Source of the DNA: an uncultured Pelagibacteraceae bacterium
GTDB taxonomy: Bacteria > Pseudomonadota > Alphaproteobacteria > Pelagibacterales > Pelagibacteraceae
Length of the DNA stretch: 64,000 nucleotides
NCBI GenBank assembly: GCA_902627935.1
Contig: CACOLA010000001.1
Location: forward strand, 62,001-126,000
Direction: 5' to 3'
In this document: positions 7,965-16,020 of the stretch, in pieces
How the letters are laid out: the number at the start of each line of letters is the position of its first letter
Position numbering within the stretch: the first letter of the stretch is position 1
Program-made: the position numbers and the translations under genes
The notes under the pieces: generated by a model
What the model was told of the DNA's origin: nothing
What the model saw: the letters and a program-made list of their open reading frames with translations, nothing else
Database searches by the model: none

Positions 7965-8560
7965 GGAACTAACCAAGCATTCTTATTGGTCTCTAAATCA
8001 AACTTTGCTCTTCGGTGACCTTTGGCTGCAAGATATAACCATTCAATAGATTTCATTTTACATTTAATGACGGTAAAGTTTTTATAACCATCTTCACTTT
8101 GCTCAATTGTGTAATCAAAATTTTCTAATTTAGATATCATTCCAGAAGTTGGATTTTCTGATGCAGTTCCCGGAGGACTATCAGTTAAATAACATCTTCT
8201 ACTTATGTGTTGAGTTTTTTTCCAAGATTCTTCAGTTGTAGAATTTTGATTATTCACTTCACATTCTACTTTTACTCTTAATTGTATCTTTTCTTCTTTA
8301 TCGTAGAAAACTAGAGAGGCATTCTTATTTTTTTTAAGAATATCTACTTTTGGGGATCTTAAATCTGTATGAAATTGTAATAATTTATTTGCTCTATCTG
8401 ACTTACGTAAAACAACAATTCTGCCATCTACTTCATCTTGGTGAGCACATATGAAAACAGGAATTCTGAACGGTGAACCTCTATTGGTCACAGCATCATC
8501 TAGCATAGACCAGTACTTATTTTGAATTTCTTCTAAATTTTCATAGTATGCTGGCTGCAT
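7961..8560 (-). CDS. pyridoxamine-5'-phosphate-oxidase-like FMN-binding protein
   Basis: A 199-residue split-barrel flavoprotein of the Alr4036/PNPOx-like group. Recognisable segments are RGSPFRIPVFICAHQDEVDGRIVVLRK, LLQFHTDLRSPKVDIL and ASLVFYDKEEKIQLRV, with a C-terminal SIEWLYLAAKGHRRAKF near the position of the family's R-x-R-x-W end. It is too divergent from PdxH to claim vitamin B6 synthesis. FMN binding is the supported part. It is followed 3 bases on by the hydroxyacid dehydrogenase gene on the same strand, with that gene lying upstream. Confidence 0.75.
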   Translation of the reverse strand: MQPAYYENLEEIQNKYWSMLDDAVTNRGSPFRIPVFICAHQDEVDGRIVVLRKSDRANKLLQFHTDLRSPKVDILKKNKNASLVFYDKEEKIQLRVKVECEVNNQNSTTEESWKKTQHISRRCYLTDSPPGTASENPTSGMISKLENFDYTIEQSEDGYKNFTVIKCKMKSIEWLYLAAKGHRRAKFDLETNKNAWLVP

Positions 8561-8563
8561 ACA

Positions 8564-9433
8564 TTACTTTCTAAATCTTTTAATTAAACTTGATGTATCC
8601 CAACGATTTCCACCCAAACCTTGAACTTCTCCATAAAATTTATCTACAAGTTCTGTAACAGGTAATAATGAACCATTATTTTTAGCTTCATCCATTGCAA
8701 TCTTTAAATCTTTTCTCATCCAGTCAACTGCAAACCCAAAATCAAATTTATCATCAATCATTGTTTTGTATCTGTTTTCCATTTGCCAAGACTGAGCAGC
8801 TCCTTTTGAAATTACTTCAATAACATCTTCCATATTTAACCCAGCTTTCATTCCAAAGTTAATTCCTTCAGATAACCCTTGTACTAATCCAGCAATACAA
8901 ATTTGGTTAACCATCTTAGCAAGTTGTCCACTTCCAGCATTACCAAGCAACTTCATTTTTTTGCTATAGCAATCAATTTTATCTTTTGCTTTATCAAAGT
9001 CAGCTTGATCACCCCCGATCATAACTGTTAATGCACCATTTTCTGCACCAGCCTGTCCACCAGATACGGGAGCATCTAATGCACCAAATCCATTTTTCTT
9101 TGCGTGTTCATAAATTTCTCTAGCAATCGTTGCAGATGCTGTAGTGTTATCAATATAGATTGCACCTTTTTTAATAGTTTTAAATGCACCATTGTCACCA
9201 AAAGTAACTTCTCTTAAATCATTATCGTTTCCAACACAGGTAAAAACATACTCTGCATTTTTTGCAGCTTCAGCAGGAGTCTCTGCCATTTTACCTTTGT
9301 ATTCTTTAGTCCATTTTTCAGCTTTAGATTTTGTTCTATTAAAAACAGTTACATTGTGTCCACCTTTTGATATATAACCAGCCATTGGATAACCCATGAC
9401 ACCAAGACCTATGAAAGCAACATTACAACTCAT
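8564..9433 (-). CDS. 3-hydroxyisobutyrate dehydrogenase family oxidoreductase
   Basis: A 289-residue NAD(P)-dependent beta-hydroxyacid dehydrogenase. The N-terminal Rossmann motif is GLGVMGYPMAGYISKGGHNVTVFNRT. The substrate loop DAPVSGGQAGAENGALTVM and the catalytic helix GSGQLAKMVNQ (Lys) are intact, and a C-terminal all-helical domain follows. Family members act on 3-hydroxyisobutyrate, tartronate semialdehyde or related acids; the substrate cannot be decided from sequence. Its start lies 10 bases from the divergent MFS gene, an extremely short shared promoter region. The PNPOx-like gene follows in the same transcript. Confidence 0.88.
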   Translation of the reverse strand: MSCNVAFIGLGVMGYPMAGYISKGGHNVTVFNRTKSKAEKWTKEYKGKMAETPAEAAKNAEYVFTCVGNDNDLREVTFGDNGAFKTIKKGAIYIDNTTASATIAREIYEHAKKNGFGALDAPVSGGQAGAENGALTVMIGGDQADFDKAKDKIDCYSKKMKLLGNAGSGQLAKMVNQICIAGLVQGLSEGINFGMKAGLNMEDVIEVISKGAAQSWQMENRYKTMIDDKFDFGFAVDWMRKDLKIAMDEAKNNGSLLPVTELVDKFYGEVQGLGGNRWDTSSLIKRFRK

Positions 9434-9443
9434 AATTTTTTAA

Positions 9444-10649
9444 ATGTTTAAAAGTTTAAGTTTAAAAGTAATTATATTTGGATTTATATTTACATTTTTT
9501 TCTAGTTTTGGACAGAGTTTTTTTCTTGGTCTATTTAATTCTAGTATACGAGATACATTATCTATCACTCAGGGACAATTTGGAACAATTTATGCATCTG
9601 CAACTTTGTTGAGCAGTTTTTTGTTGATTTGGGTTGGAAAAAAAATAGACGATATCAATATATTTAAATTTGCATTTTTTGTAATAATACTTTTATCTTT
9701 CTCTTGTTTTTTCTTTTCAAAGATTTCATCGATAACTTTCTTATTTATTGCAATTTTTTTAATGAGATTTTCAGGCCAAGGTATGATGTCTCATACTGCA
9801 ACAACTACAATTTCTAGATATTTTACAAAATCTAGAGGTAAAGCTTTAAGCACAAGTTGGTTTGGTCTTTCTACTGCTGAATTTATGCTACCTGTTTTAA
9901 TTGTATATTTACTTACTATTACTTCTTGGCAAAATTTATGGATATATATTTCTATATTAGTTTTAATATTTCTTCCAATAACTTCCTTTGCTCTAGTCAA
10001 GAATTTAAACTTTAATTCTAGGGAAGAGACTAGCCAACAAGAATTTGATAAAAAAATAAAACAATGGAAAAGAATTGAAGTTCTAAAAGATTATCGATTT
10101 TATGTAGTTTGTTTGAATATGTTAGCGATGCCATGGATTGCAACAGGTGTATTTGTTTATCAATCTTTTATAACTGAGTCTAAAGGGTGGGGCACTTATA
10201 TAATAGCCCAATCTTTTATGGTTTATTCTGTTTTATCTGTAATAACTTTGCTAGTTGCAGGTTATTTGATTGATAAATTTACAAGCAGAAAATTACTTAT
10301 TTTTATGAATATTCCCTTATTGATTTCAACAATTGTTTTAATGTATTTTAATATTTCTTTATCAGCTTTCCTATTTCTAGGTTTAATTGGTATATCTAAT
10401 GGACTTGCAAACGTATTAGGTTCCTCAACTTGGGCAGAAATTTATGGTGTAAGACACATCGGCTCAATAAAAGCTTTAACAACAGCACTAATGGTTTTTT
10501 CAACGGCTTTTGGTACTGCATTATTTGGTCTTTTAATTGACTCAGGATTTTCAATAGAAAAGGTTGCTCTAGTATCATTCATCTATATTGCGATAGCTGC
10601 CATCTTATTATTTTTAGTTAGAAATAAGCTGAATCCTCAGTATTTATAA
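9444..10649 (+). CDS. major facilitator superfamily transporter
   Basis: A 401-residue integral membrane protein with about twelve hydrophobic segments and a central cytoplasmic loop rich in Glu, Gln and Lys near residues 195-215. FMRFSGQGMMSHTATTTISRYF followed by the RGKALS loop resembles the MFS pattern between helices 4 and 6 of carboxylate-type carriers. Divergent transcription from the hydroxyacid dehydrogenase suggests, but does not prove, uptake of an organic acid that enzyme handles. The substrate is unknown. Confidence 0.85.
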   Translation: MFKSLSLKVIIFGFIFTFFSSFGQSFFLGLFNSSIRDTLSITQGQFGTIYASATLLSSFLLIWVGKKIDDINIFKFAFFVIILLSFSCFFFSKISSITFLFIAIFLMRFSGQGMMSHTATTTISRYFTKSRGKALSTSWFGLSTAEFMLPVLIVYLLTITSWQNLWIYISILVLIFLPITSFALVKNLNFNSREETSQQEFDKKIKQWKRIEVLKDYRFYVVCLNMLAMPWIATGVFVYQSFITESKGWGTYIIAQSFMVYSVLSVITLLVAGYLIDKFTSRKLLIFMNIPLLISTIVLMYFNISLSAFLFLGLIGISNGLANVLGSSTWAEIYGVRHIGSIKALTTALMVFSTAFGTALFGLLIDSGFSIEKVALVSFIYIAIAAILLFLVRNKLNPQYL

Positions 10650-10657
10650 AATTCTCC

Positions 10658-10686
10658 TTGATTTTTTATATCTCACTGTGTAGATA
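10658..10686 (+). promoter_or_regulatory. possible rpoZ promoter
   Basis: TTGATT at 10658-10663 and TAGATA at 10681-10686 are separated by 17 bases. The -10 is only a partial match. If used, transcription would start almost at the rpoZ ATG (10693), giving a nearly leaderless message. Confidence 0.3.
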
Positions 10687-10692
10687 CTCCGC

Positions 10693-11241
10693 ATGGCGAG
10701 AGTGACAGTAGAAGATTGTATTGATAAGGTTGATAGTCCGTACGAGTTAGTTCTAGTGGCGAAAGAAAGAGCTACTCAATTAAATTCAGGAGTTGAACCT
10801 ACACTTGATATTGATAATGATAAAAATACTGTAATAGCCCTAAGAGAAATTGCAGAAGAAAAAATAAAAGTCCCAGAATTGACAGAAAGTGCTGTGTATA
10901 AATTAAGAAAACATGTTGAACAAATAGATGATGGTTCAGAGGATGATGAGGAAGTAGGTGATGATTTTGAAAGTTTATATAAAGGTGAAATTTCAAAAAG
11001 TGGGACTCCAATTTTACCATCTAAAAGAGCAAGAAAAGCACCAGAAAAAATTCAAGTCACTAAGGAAGATTTAGCAGAGCTATCTCATCCAGCAAAACCA
11101 GATGTTGAAGCTTCTAATATTGATCAGCCAGAACAAGACCAAGGAGACATATCATTAAATGAAGTTTCTGAGACAGAAGAACAAAAATCTGAGGATGAAG
11201 CAAACGAAAATCCTGAAGACCTGAACTCTTCAAACTCTTAA
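10693..11241 (+). CDS. rpoZ: DNA-directed RNA polymerase omega subunit with long acidic C-terminal tail
   Basis: The first ~75 residues are a clear omega subunit: [29 protein letters not shown] and [15 protein letters not shown]. Omega helps fold and load beta-prime and is needed for ppGpp binding in many bacteria. Here the protein is 182 residues, while alphaproteobacterial omegas are generally nearer 110-135. The extra part (about 95-182) is very rich in Glu, Asp, Ser and Pro and looks disordered. It is followed 22 bases later by dusA. No spoT/rel gene is seen next to it, although that neighbourhood is common elsewhere. Confidence 0.92.
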   Translation: MARVTVEDCIDKVDSPYELVLVAKERATQLNSGVEPTLDIDNDKNTVIALREIAEEKIKVPELTESAVYKLRKHVEQIDDGSEDDEEVGDDFESLYKGEISKSGTPILPSKRARKAPEKIQVTKEDLAELSHPAKPDVEASNIDQPEQDQGDISLNEVSETEEQKSEDEANENPEDLNSSNS

Positions 11242-11263
11242 TAAAATAATATAAAACTAAATC

Positions 11264-12256
11264 ATGAACAGGATTGTTTCAGTTGCTCCTATGATGGATT
11301 GTACAGATCGTCATGAGAGATATTTTTTGAGATTAATTACGAAAAATACTCTGCTTTACACCGAAATGATTGTTGATGAAGCTATAAACAGGGGTGATAA
11401 AAAAAAATTACTTGAGTTTAATATCAATGAAAAACCAGTTGCACTCCAATTAGGAGGCTCTAGTCCAAAATTATTAGCTGAGGCTACCAAAGTTGGTGAA
11501 GAATTTGGATATGATGAGATAAATTTAAATTTGGGATGTCCTAGCAGAAAAGTTGAAAAAAATAAATTTGGTGCATGTTTAATGAAAGAACCCCAGCTTG
11601 TAGCTGATTGTTTGAGTAAAATGAAATCAGTAACTAAATTACCAATTACAATTAAAACAAGAATTGGTTATGACAATGTTGAAGACTATGAAAATTTATA
11701 TAATTTTATTTCCATTTTAAAATCAACTGGTATTAAAACTTTTATAATTCATGCTAGAAAAGCTTTGCTGGGTAAATTTACTCCAAAGCAAAATTTAAAT
11801 ATACCACCTCTAAAATATGATTACGTCTATAAATTAAAAAAGGATTTTGTAAATGAACAAATAATCATTAATGGAGGAATTACTTCTGTTGGTGATATCA
11901 AATTTCATCTAGAAAAAACTGATGGTGTAATGATTGGGAGAGCCGCATATCATACACCATATTTATTAGCTGAAATTGAAAAAGATATATTCAAAAATAA
12001 TGATATTCCAACTCGTCAAGATGTAATTGAACAACTTATACCTTATATTAAAGATGAATTAAAAAAAGGAACAAGATTAAATCAAATTATGAGACATACT
12101 TTAGGTCTCTTTCATGGACAAACTGGAGCAAGTTATTGGAAAAGATATTTAAGTGAAAATATGTGTGTGCGAGATGCTGATATAAAAAAAATTGATCATA
12201 TAATGGACAAAATCAAATATAATAATTTTGATACAAGAGTAGGGCAATCTGCTTAA
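11264..12256 (+). CDS. dusA: tRNA-dihydrouridine synthase A
   Basis: A 330-residue FMN enzyme that reduces uridines in the tRNA D-loop using NADPH. Family features are SVAPMMDCTDRHERYFLRL at the N terminus, ALQLGGSSP, and LNLGCPSRKVEKNKFGACLM with the catalytic Cys. Then come IKTRIGYD, the DusA-type HARKALLGKFTPKQN, and INGGIT with MIGRAAYHTPY for flavin phosphate binding. The length and the HARKA...PKxN pattern favour DusA over DusB or DusC. It lies between rpoZ and a TauE/SafE permease. Confidence 0.93.
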   Translation: MNRIVSVAPMMDCTDRHERYFLRLITKNTLLYTEMIVDEAINRGDKKKLLEFNINEKPVALQLGGSSPKLLAEATKVGEEFGYDEINLNLGCPSRKVEKNKFGACLMKEPQLVADCLSKMKSVTKLPITIKTRIGYDNVEDYENLYNFISILKSTGIKTFIIHARKALLGKFTPKQNLNIPPLKYDYVYKLKKDFVNEQIIINGGITSVGDIKFHLEKTDGVMIGRAAYHTPYLLAEIEKDIFKNNDIPTRQDVIEQLIPYIKDELKKGTRLNQIMRHTLGLFHGQTGASYWKRYLSENMCVRDADIKKIDHIMDKIKYNNFDTRVGQSA

Positions 12257-12296
12257 TTTAATTTTAGAAAACGAATATATTTATATTATTTTATTA

Positions 12297-13082
12297 ATGG
12301 CTTTAACAGCAGTACCTGTAGGTTTTGTTGCTGGTTTATTTGGTATCGGTGGAGGATTGATTACAGTTCCTTTTTTATACTATATTTTTGGATTATTAAA
12401 CATTGATCCCAATTATGTGATGCATTTAGCAGTTGGTACATCATTTGCTATTATTATACCAACATCAATAGTTTCAGTTATTACACACCATAAATATAAA
12501 GCAGTTGATTTTGAGATAGTTAAAAATTATGGAATATTTGTTATCATAGGAGTTATTTTTGGAACAGTTTTTGCTGCAATTTTGAAAACTAAAGCCTTAG
12601 TCCTTTTTTTTACAATTATTGTTTTTTTATTAAGTTTTTATTTATTATTAATCAAAGAAAAGCAAAAAGATGTTGTTATCAAGATTAAATTACATTCAAG
12701 AATATTGTTAGGATTTTTAGTTGGTTTCTTATCAGCACCTATGGGAATAGGTGGAGCAATAATGAATGTGCCAATATTAAAATTTTTTGGATATTCGATA
12801 AATAAAGCTATAGGCAGCGCTGCAGCAATTGGATTTTTAATAGCTGTCTTTGGAGCAAGTGGTTTTTTAATTACAGGAAATTTTTTAAAAGTTTCTATTC
12901 CTCAAAGCGCTGGATTTATAAATATACCCGCTTTTCTAATATTTATTCCTATAACTACTTTTATGGCTCGTTTAGGCGCAAAAACTGTTCATAAAATAAA
13001 TAAAAATAGGATAAGTAAAATTTTTGGTTTATTTTTGTTAATTGTAGCATCTAAATTTTTGTATGAATATTTTAAAATTTAG
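12297..13082 (+). CDS. TauE/SafE family membrane permease
   Basis: A 261-residue integral membrane protein with about seven hydrophobic spans. It carries the two internal half-repeats that mark the family: GLFGIGGGLITVPFLYY near the N terminus and APMGIGGAIMNVP near residue 150. Members export sulfite, sulfoacetate or related small organic anions; the substrate here is unknown. The chosen ATG leaves a very short first helix. The frame stays open upstream with hydrophobic codons to near 12252, but contains no ATG, GTG or TTG, so a longer form would need an unusual start. Confidence 0.85.
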   Translation: MALTAVPVGFVAGLFGIGGGLITVPFLYYIFGLLNIDPNYVMHLAVGTSFAIIIPTSIVSVITHHKYKAVDFEIVKNYGIFVIIGVIFGTVFAAILKTKALVLFFTIIVFLLSFYLLLIKEKQKDVVIKIKLHSRILLGFLVGFLSAPMGIGGAIMNVPILKFFGYSINKAIGSAAAIGFLIAVFGASGFLITGNFLKVSIPQSAGFINIPAFLIFIPITTFMARLGAKTVHKINKNRISKIFGLFLLIVASKFLYEYFKI

Positions 13083-13085
13083 ATC

Positions 13086-13124
13086 AAAAAAAAAGAGGTG
13101 ATTTCAGTCTCCCTCCATCACCTC
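13086..13124 (-). terminator. rho-independent terminator facing the minus strand
   Basis: GAGGTGAT (13095-13102) pairs perfectly with ATCACCTC (13117-13124) around a 14-base loop. Nine A's at 13086-13094 become a T9 run on the minus strand immediately after the stem. No T-run follows on the plus strand, so it does not look like a terminator for the TauE gene. No minus-strand gene is visible immediately upstream, which makes its purpose unclear. The 242-base gap 13083-13324 holds this structure and a palindrome but no coding frame I can support. Confidence 0.6.
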
Positions 13125-13287
13125 AATTAATAAATTAATTGATTCTTTAAAATCAAATAATCACTTAATAGTTGAATCTTAAACTTATCAATTTTATGAT
13201 TTTTAGAAAATAAAGAGATAATTAAAGAGAAAATCATAAATATATATTTTTACACTTAAAGATTGTACTCAATTTAAACATAACTTT

Positions 13288-13302
13288 TGTATGCAGCATA
13301 CA
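13288..13302. promoter_or_regulatory. 15-bp palindrome upstream of the charged-helix gene
   Basis: TGTATGC-A-GCATACA is a perfect 7-bp inverted repeat around one base, 22 bases before the start at 13325. The size and symmetry fit an operator for a dimeric regulator. No cognate regulator is recognisable in the window. Confidence 0.4.
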
Positions 13303-13324
13303 TAAAAAATTGGTATTTTAAGAT

Positions 13325-14407
13325 ATGAGTAAAAGTAAGAAAAATAAAAAAGATCGAAATAATTTTAAAATTTTTAAATCATTACCGGAACGCTTAATTG
13401 GCGGAATGAATAATAAAATTGTAAATTTTTACCAAGATTTAAAAAAAAATAGAGAAAAAAGAAAATTAAGATTAGAAAAAGAACAAAAAATTCAAGAACA
13501 AAAAGAAATACAGCAGCAAAAGAAGCAGGCTCAAAAAGATAAAATGATCAGAGCGAAAGAAGAGAAGCTTCAGATATTAGCTCAACAAAGACTAATTATT
13601 GAAAATGAAAGACAAATTATAAAAAATGAGGAAAAAAGAAAAAAAATAGAGGCTAAGAGATTACAAATAGAGCAACAAAAATTAAAAGATGAAGAAGCAA
13701 AAAAATTAAGAGAAGATTCTAGAAGACTTAAAGAAGAGGAATTAAGGATAAAAATACTAGAAAGACAAAAAATTAGAGAAGAGAAAAATAGAATCAAATT
13801 AGAGAATATAAAATCAAAAGAATTAGAGGCTCAAAAAAAAAGAGAAATAAAAGAGGCAGAACGTCAAGAAAAAAATAGATTAAAAGAAATAGAAAGACAA
13901 AAAAGATTAGATGAAGAGCAAAAATTAAGAGAAGCAGCTAGAAAATTAAAATATGAGGAGGAAAAATTAAGAGAGACAGAGAGTAGGCTTAGACAACTTG
14001 AATTAGATAGACAAAAAGAACTAGACAGACAAATTTTACAGGAAGAGGCTGAACAAAAAGCCAAAGAAGATGAACTCAAACAAATTGAGGAACAAGCTAA
14101 AGCTGATGAGTCTGAAAAATTATTAAAAGAAAAAGAGGAGAGAGAAAAAGCTGAAGAACTTAGAAAAGAACAAGAAGAACAGAGGCTTTTAGATGAAGAA
14201 AGAGCTAAGTTATTAAGAGAAAAAGATGAAGAGGATGAGAGAATTAAAGAGGAAAATCGTAGAATTAAAGAATGGGAAGATAAATTTGATCAAGAGCAAA
14301 GAATTAGAGAAGAGGAATTAATTAAAAAATTTTATAGCGATCATTCAAAACCATCAAAAACAGAAAATGTGAGTCATGAAAATGAAGAAAAAGATGAAAA
14401 AAATTGA
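13325..14407 (+). CDS. highly charged long-helix protein (coiled coil or single alpha-helix), function unknown
   Basis: A 360-residue protein built almost wholly of Lys, Glu, Arg, Gln, Leu and Ile from about residue 50 to 340. Repeating blocks such as EEKLRETE and RQKRLDEEQKLREAA recur throughout. A short N-terminal region (KIFKSLPERLIGGMNNKIVNFYQDL) is the only non-repetitive, amphipathic part and could bind membrane or a partner. The C-terminal ~20 residues are polar and probably disordered. Acidic and basic residues alternate at i,i+4-like spacing with few hydrophobic heptads, which suits a stable single alpha-helix. No signal peptide or catalytic motif is seen. The stop touches the convergent phosphohexomutase stop (no gap). 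Confidence 0.75.
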   Translation: MSKSKKNKKDRNNFKIFKSLPERLIGGMNNKIVNFYQDLKKNREKRKLRLEKEQKIQEQKEIQQQKKQAQKDKMIRAKEEKLQILAQQRLIIENERQIIKNEEKRKKIEAKRLQIEQQKLKDEEAKKLREDSRRLKEEELRIKILERQKIREEKNRIKLENIKSKELEAQKKREIKEAERQEKNRLKEIERQKRLDEEQKLREAARKLKYEEEKLRETESRLRQLELDRQKELDRQILQEEAEQKAKEDELKQIEEQAKADESEKLLKEKEEREKAEELRKEQEEQRLLDEERAKLLREKDEEDERIKEENRRIKEWEDKFDQEQRIREEELIKKFYSDHSKPSKTENVSHENEEKDEKN

Positions 14408-15862
14408 TTAAATTTTTTGATCATATTCCCCTATATTCCTATTTTTTTTTAAAATCTTATCAATAAATCTAAATATATTAGTTTTTCTCTCATCTGAGGT
14501 AGGGCTCTCAGTTACAACAACTAAAGATGGTTTATTTGATGATGCTCTAATTAATCCCCAAGAACCATCTTCAAAGGAAAATCTAATTCCATTTACAGTT
14601 ACAATATTTTTAATTTCTTGATTATCTATTTTTATTTTTTGAGCTTTTATTTTCTTAAATTCTATTACCATTTCATCAACAACATTATATTTTTCTTCAT
14701 CTTTACAAAATGGCGCCATAGTTGGTGATTGATAAGTAATAGGAAGTTCTTTCATTATTTCATTCAATTTTTTGTTTTGATTATCTAATAAATGACAAAC
14801 TTGAATTGCTGAATTAATACCATCATCATAACCATAGCCTAATGGTTGATTAAAAAAAAAGTGACCACTTTTTTCAAATCCTGCTAAAGCTTTTTCTTTA
14901 TGAACTTTTCTTTTAATATGAGAATGACCGGTTTTCCAATATAAGGTTTCACATTTATTATTATTTAAAATTTTATCAGTCAAGAAAAGTCCTGTAGATT
15001 TTACGTCTACTATAAACTTTGAATTTTTGTGGGTGTTAGATAGGTTTCTTGCTATCAATAATCCAATTTTATCAGAAAATATTTCATTGCCTTTATTATC
15101 AATTACTCCTACACGGTCACCATCTCCATCAAAACCAAAACCTATATCAGCATTGTTTTCTTTTACTGATTTAGCAATAGCGTGAAGCATTTCTAAATCT
15201 TCAGGATTTGGATTGTATTTTGGAAAAGTCCAATCTAAATTACAGTCAAGCTCAACTACCTCACAACCAATTCCTCTTAAAATATCAGGAGCAAATATAC
15301 CAGCTGTACCATTCCCACAAGCAACTACAGCTTTAATTTTTTTATTTATTTTATTTTTATTGATTAAGTCATCTTTATAAATTTCATCAAATTTTTTTAT
15401 TTCTTTTTCTTTCCCTTTCCCTTTTGAAAATTTTTCATTTAAAGTTATTTCTTTTAATTCTTTCATTTCTTCAGGTGCATGAGTTAATCCTTTTTTGATT
15501 CCCATTTTTACCCCAGTCCAACCATTTTCATTATGACTTGCTGTAACCATAGCAACAGCATCGGCATCCAATTTAAATTGTGCAAAATAAACCATAGGTG
15601 ATAAAGACAGACCAACATCTTCAACAAAACATCCGGTTGAAATTAGTCCTTTTTTAAGAGCTGTTTTGATTTCTCCACTATAAGATCTATAATCATGTCC
15701 AACAATTACTCTAGGATTCTCTTTACTTGTATTTTTTTTTATTTGTGTGCCTAAACCTTTTCCAAGATTCGTAATTCCTAGTTCGTTAATATCTTTTTCA
15801 TAAATCCATCGTGCGTCATATTCTCTAAAGCCGAAGGGGTCTATTTTTATTGATTGATTCAT
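14408..15862 (-). CDS. manB: phosphomannomutase/phosphoglucomutase
   Basis: A 484-residue alpha-D-phosphohexomutase that interconverts hexose-6- and hexose-1-phosphates for sugar-nucleotide synthesis. All four family sites are visible: the N-terminal FGFREYDARW, the phosphoserine loop VTASHNENGWTGVKM, the metal loop GFDGDGDRVG and the sugar loop FEKSGHFFF. A phosphate-binding segment (VVVTESPTSDERKTN) lies near the C terminus. Whether mannose or glucose phosphate is preferred cannot be read. It is divergent from nrdA, with a 158-base control region between them, and convergent with the charged-helix gene. Confidence 0.88.
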   Translation of the reverse strand: MNQSIKIDPFGFREYDARWIYEKDINELGITNLGKGLGTQIKKNTSKENPRVIVGHDYRSYSGEIKTALKKGLISTGCFVEDVGLSLSPMVYFAQFKLDADAVAMVTASHNENGWTGVKMGIKKGLTHAPEEMKELKEITLNEKFSKGKGKEKEIKKFDEIYKDDLINKNKINKKIKAVVACGNGTAGIFAPDILRGIGCEVVELDCNLDWTFPKYNPNPEDLEMLHAIAKSVKENNADIGFGFDGDGDRVGVIDNKGNEIFSDKIGLLIARNLSNTHKNSKFIVDVKSTGLFLTDKILNNNKCETLYWKTGHSHIKRKVHKEKALAGFEKSGHFFFNQPLGYGYDDGINSAIQVCHLLDNQNKKLNEIMKELPITYQSPTMAPFCKDEEKYNVVDEMVIEFKKIKAQKIKIDNQEIKNIVTVNGIRFSFEDGSWGLIRASSNKPSLVVVTESPTSDERKTNIFRFIDKILKKNRNIGEYDQKI

Positions 15863-15930
15863 GCTGTTAATTACTTACATTTTTTTCATTTTTATAGTTG
15901 AATTATTTTTTCACTGTTCTATAAATGTTC

Positions 15931-16012
15931 TGTTGATTTATATAATATTTAGTATATCAACACCAAACGCACACAACATATAGTTGTTTACGTTATATAA
16001 ACAAGATATAAT
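15931..16012 (+). promoter_or_regulatory. nrdAB promoter with overlapping inverted repeats (candidate NrdR boxes)
   Basis: TTGTTT (15984-15989) and a perfect TATAAT (16007-16012) are 17 bases apart, placing the start of transcription at or just before the nrdA ATG. Three inverted repeats surround it: TGTTGAT/ATCAACA at 15931-15962, ACAAC-ATATA-GTTGT at 15973-15987, and TTGTTTA/TAAACAA at 15984-16004. The last two cover the -35 and the spacer. The AT-centred ACAAC...GTTGT resembles, but does not exactly match, the NrdR box known upstream of bacterial ribonucleotide reductase genes. Confidence 0.5.
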
Positions 16013-16020
16013 AACAAAAA

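Noticed and set aside
13086-13124. Terminator of the TauE/SafE gene on the plus strand
   Set aside because: The T-run exists only on the minus strand; the plus strand continues with AATTAATAAATTAATT after the stem.
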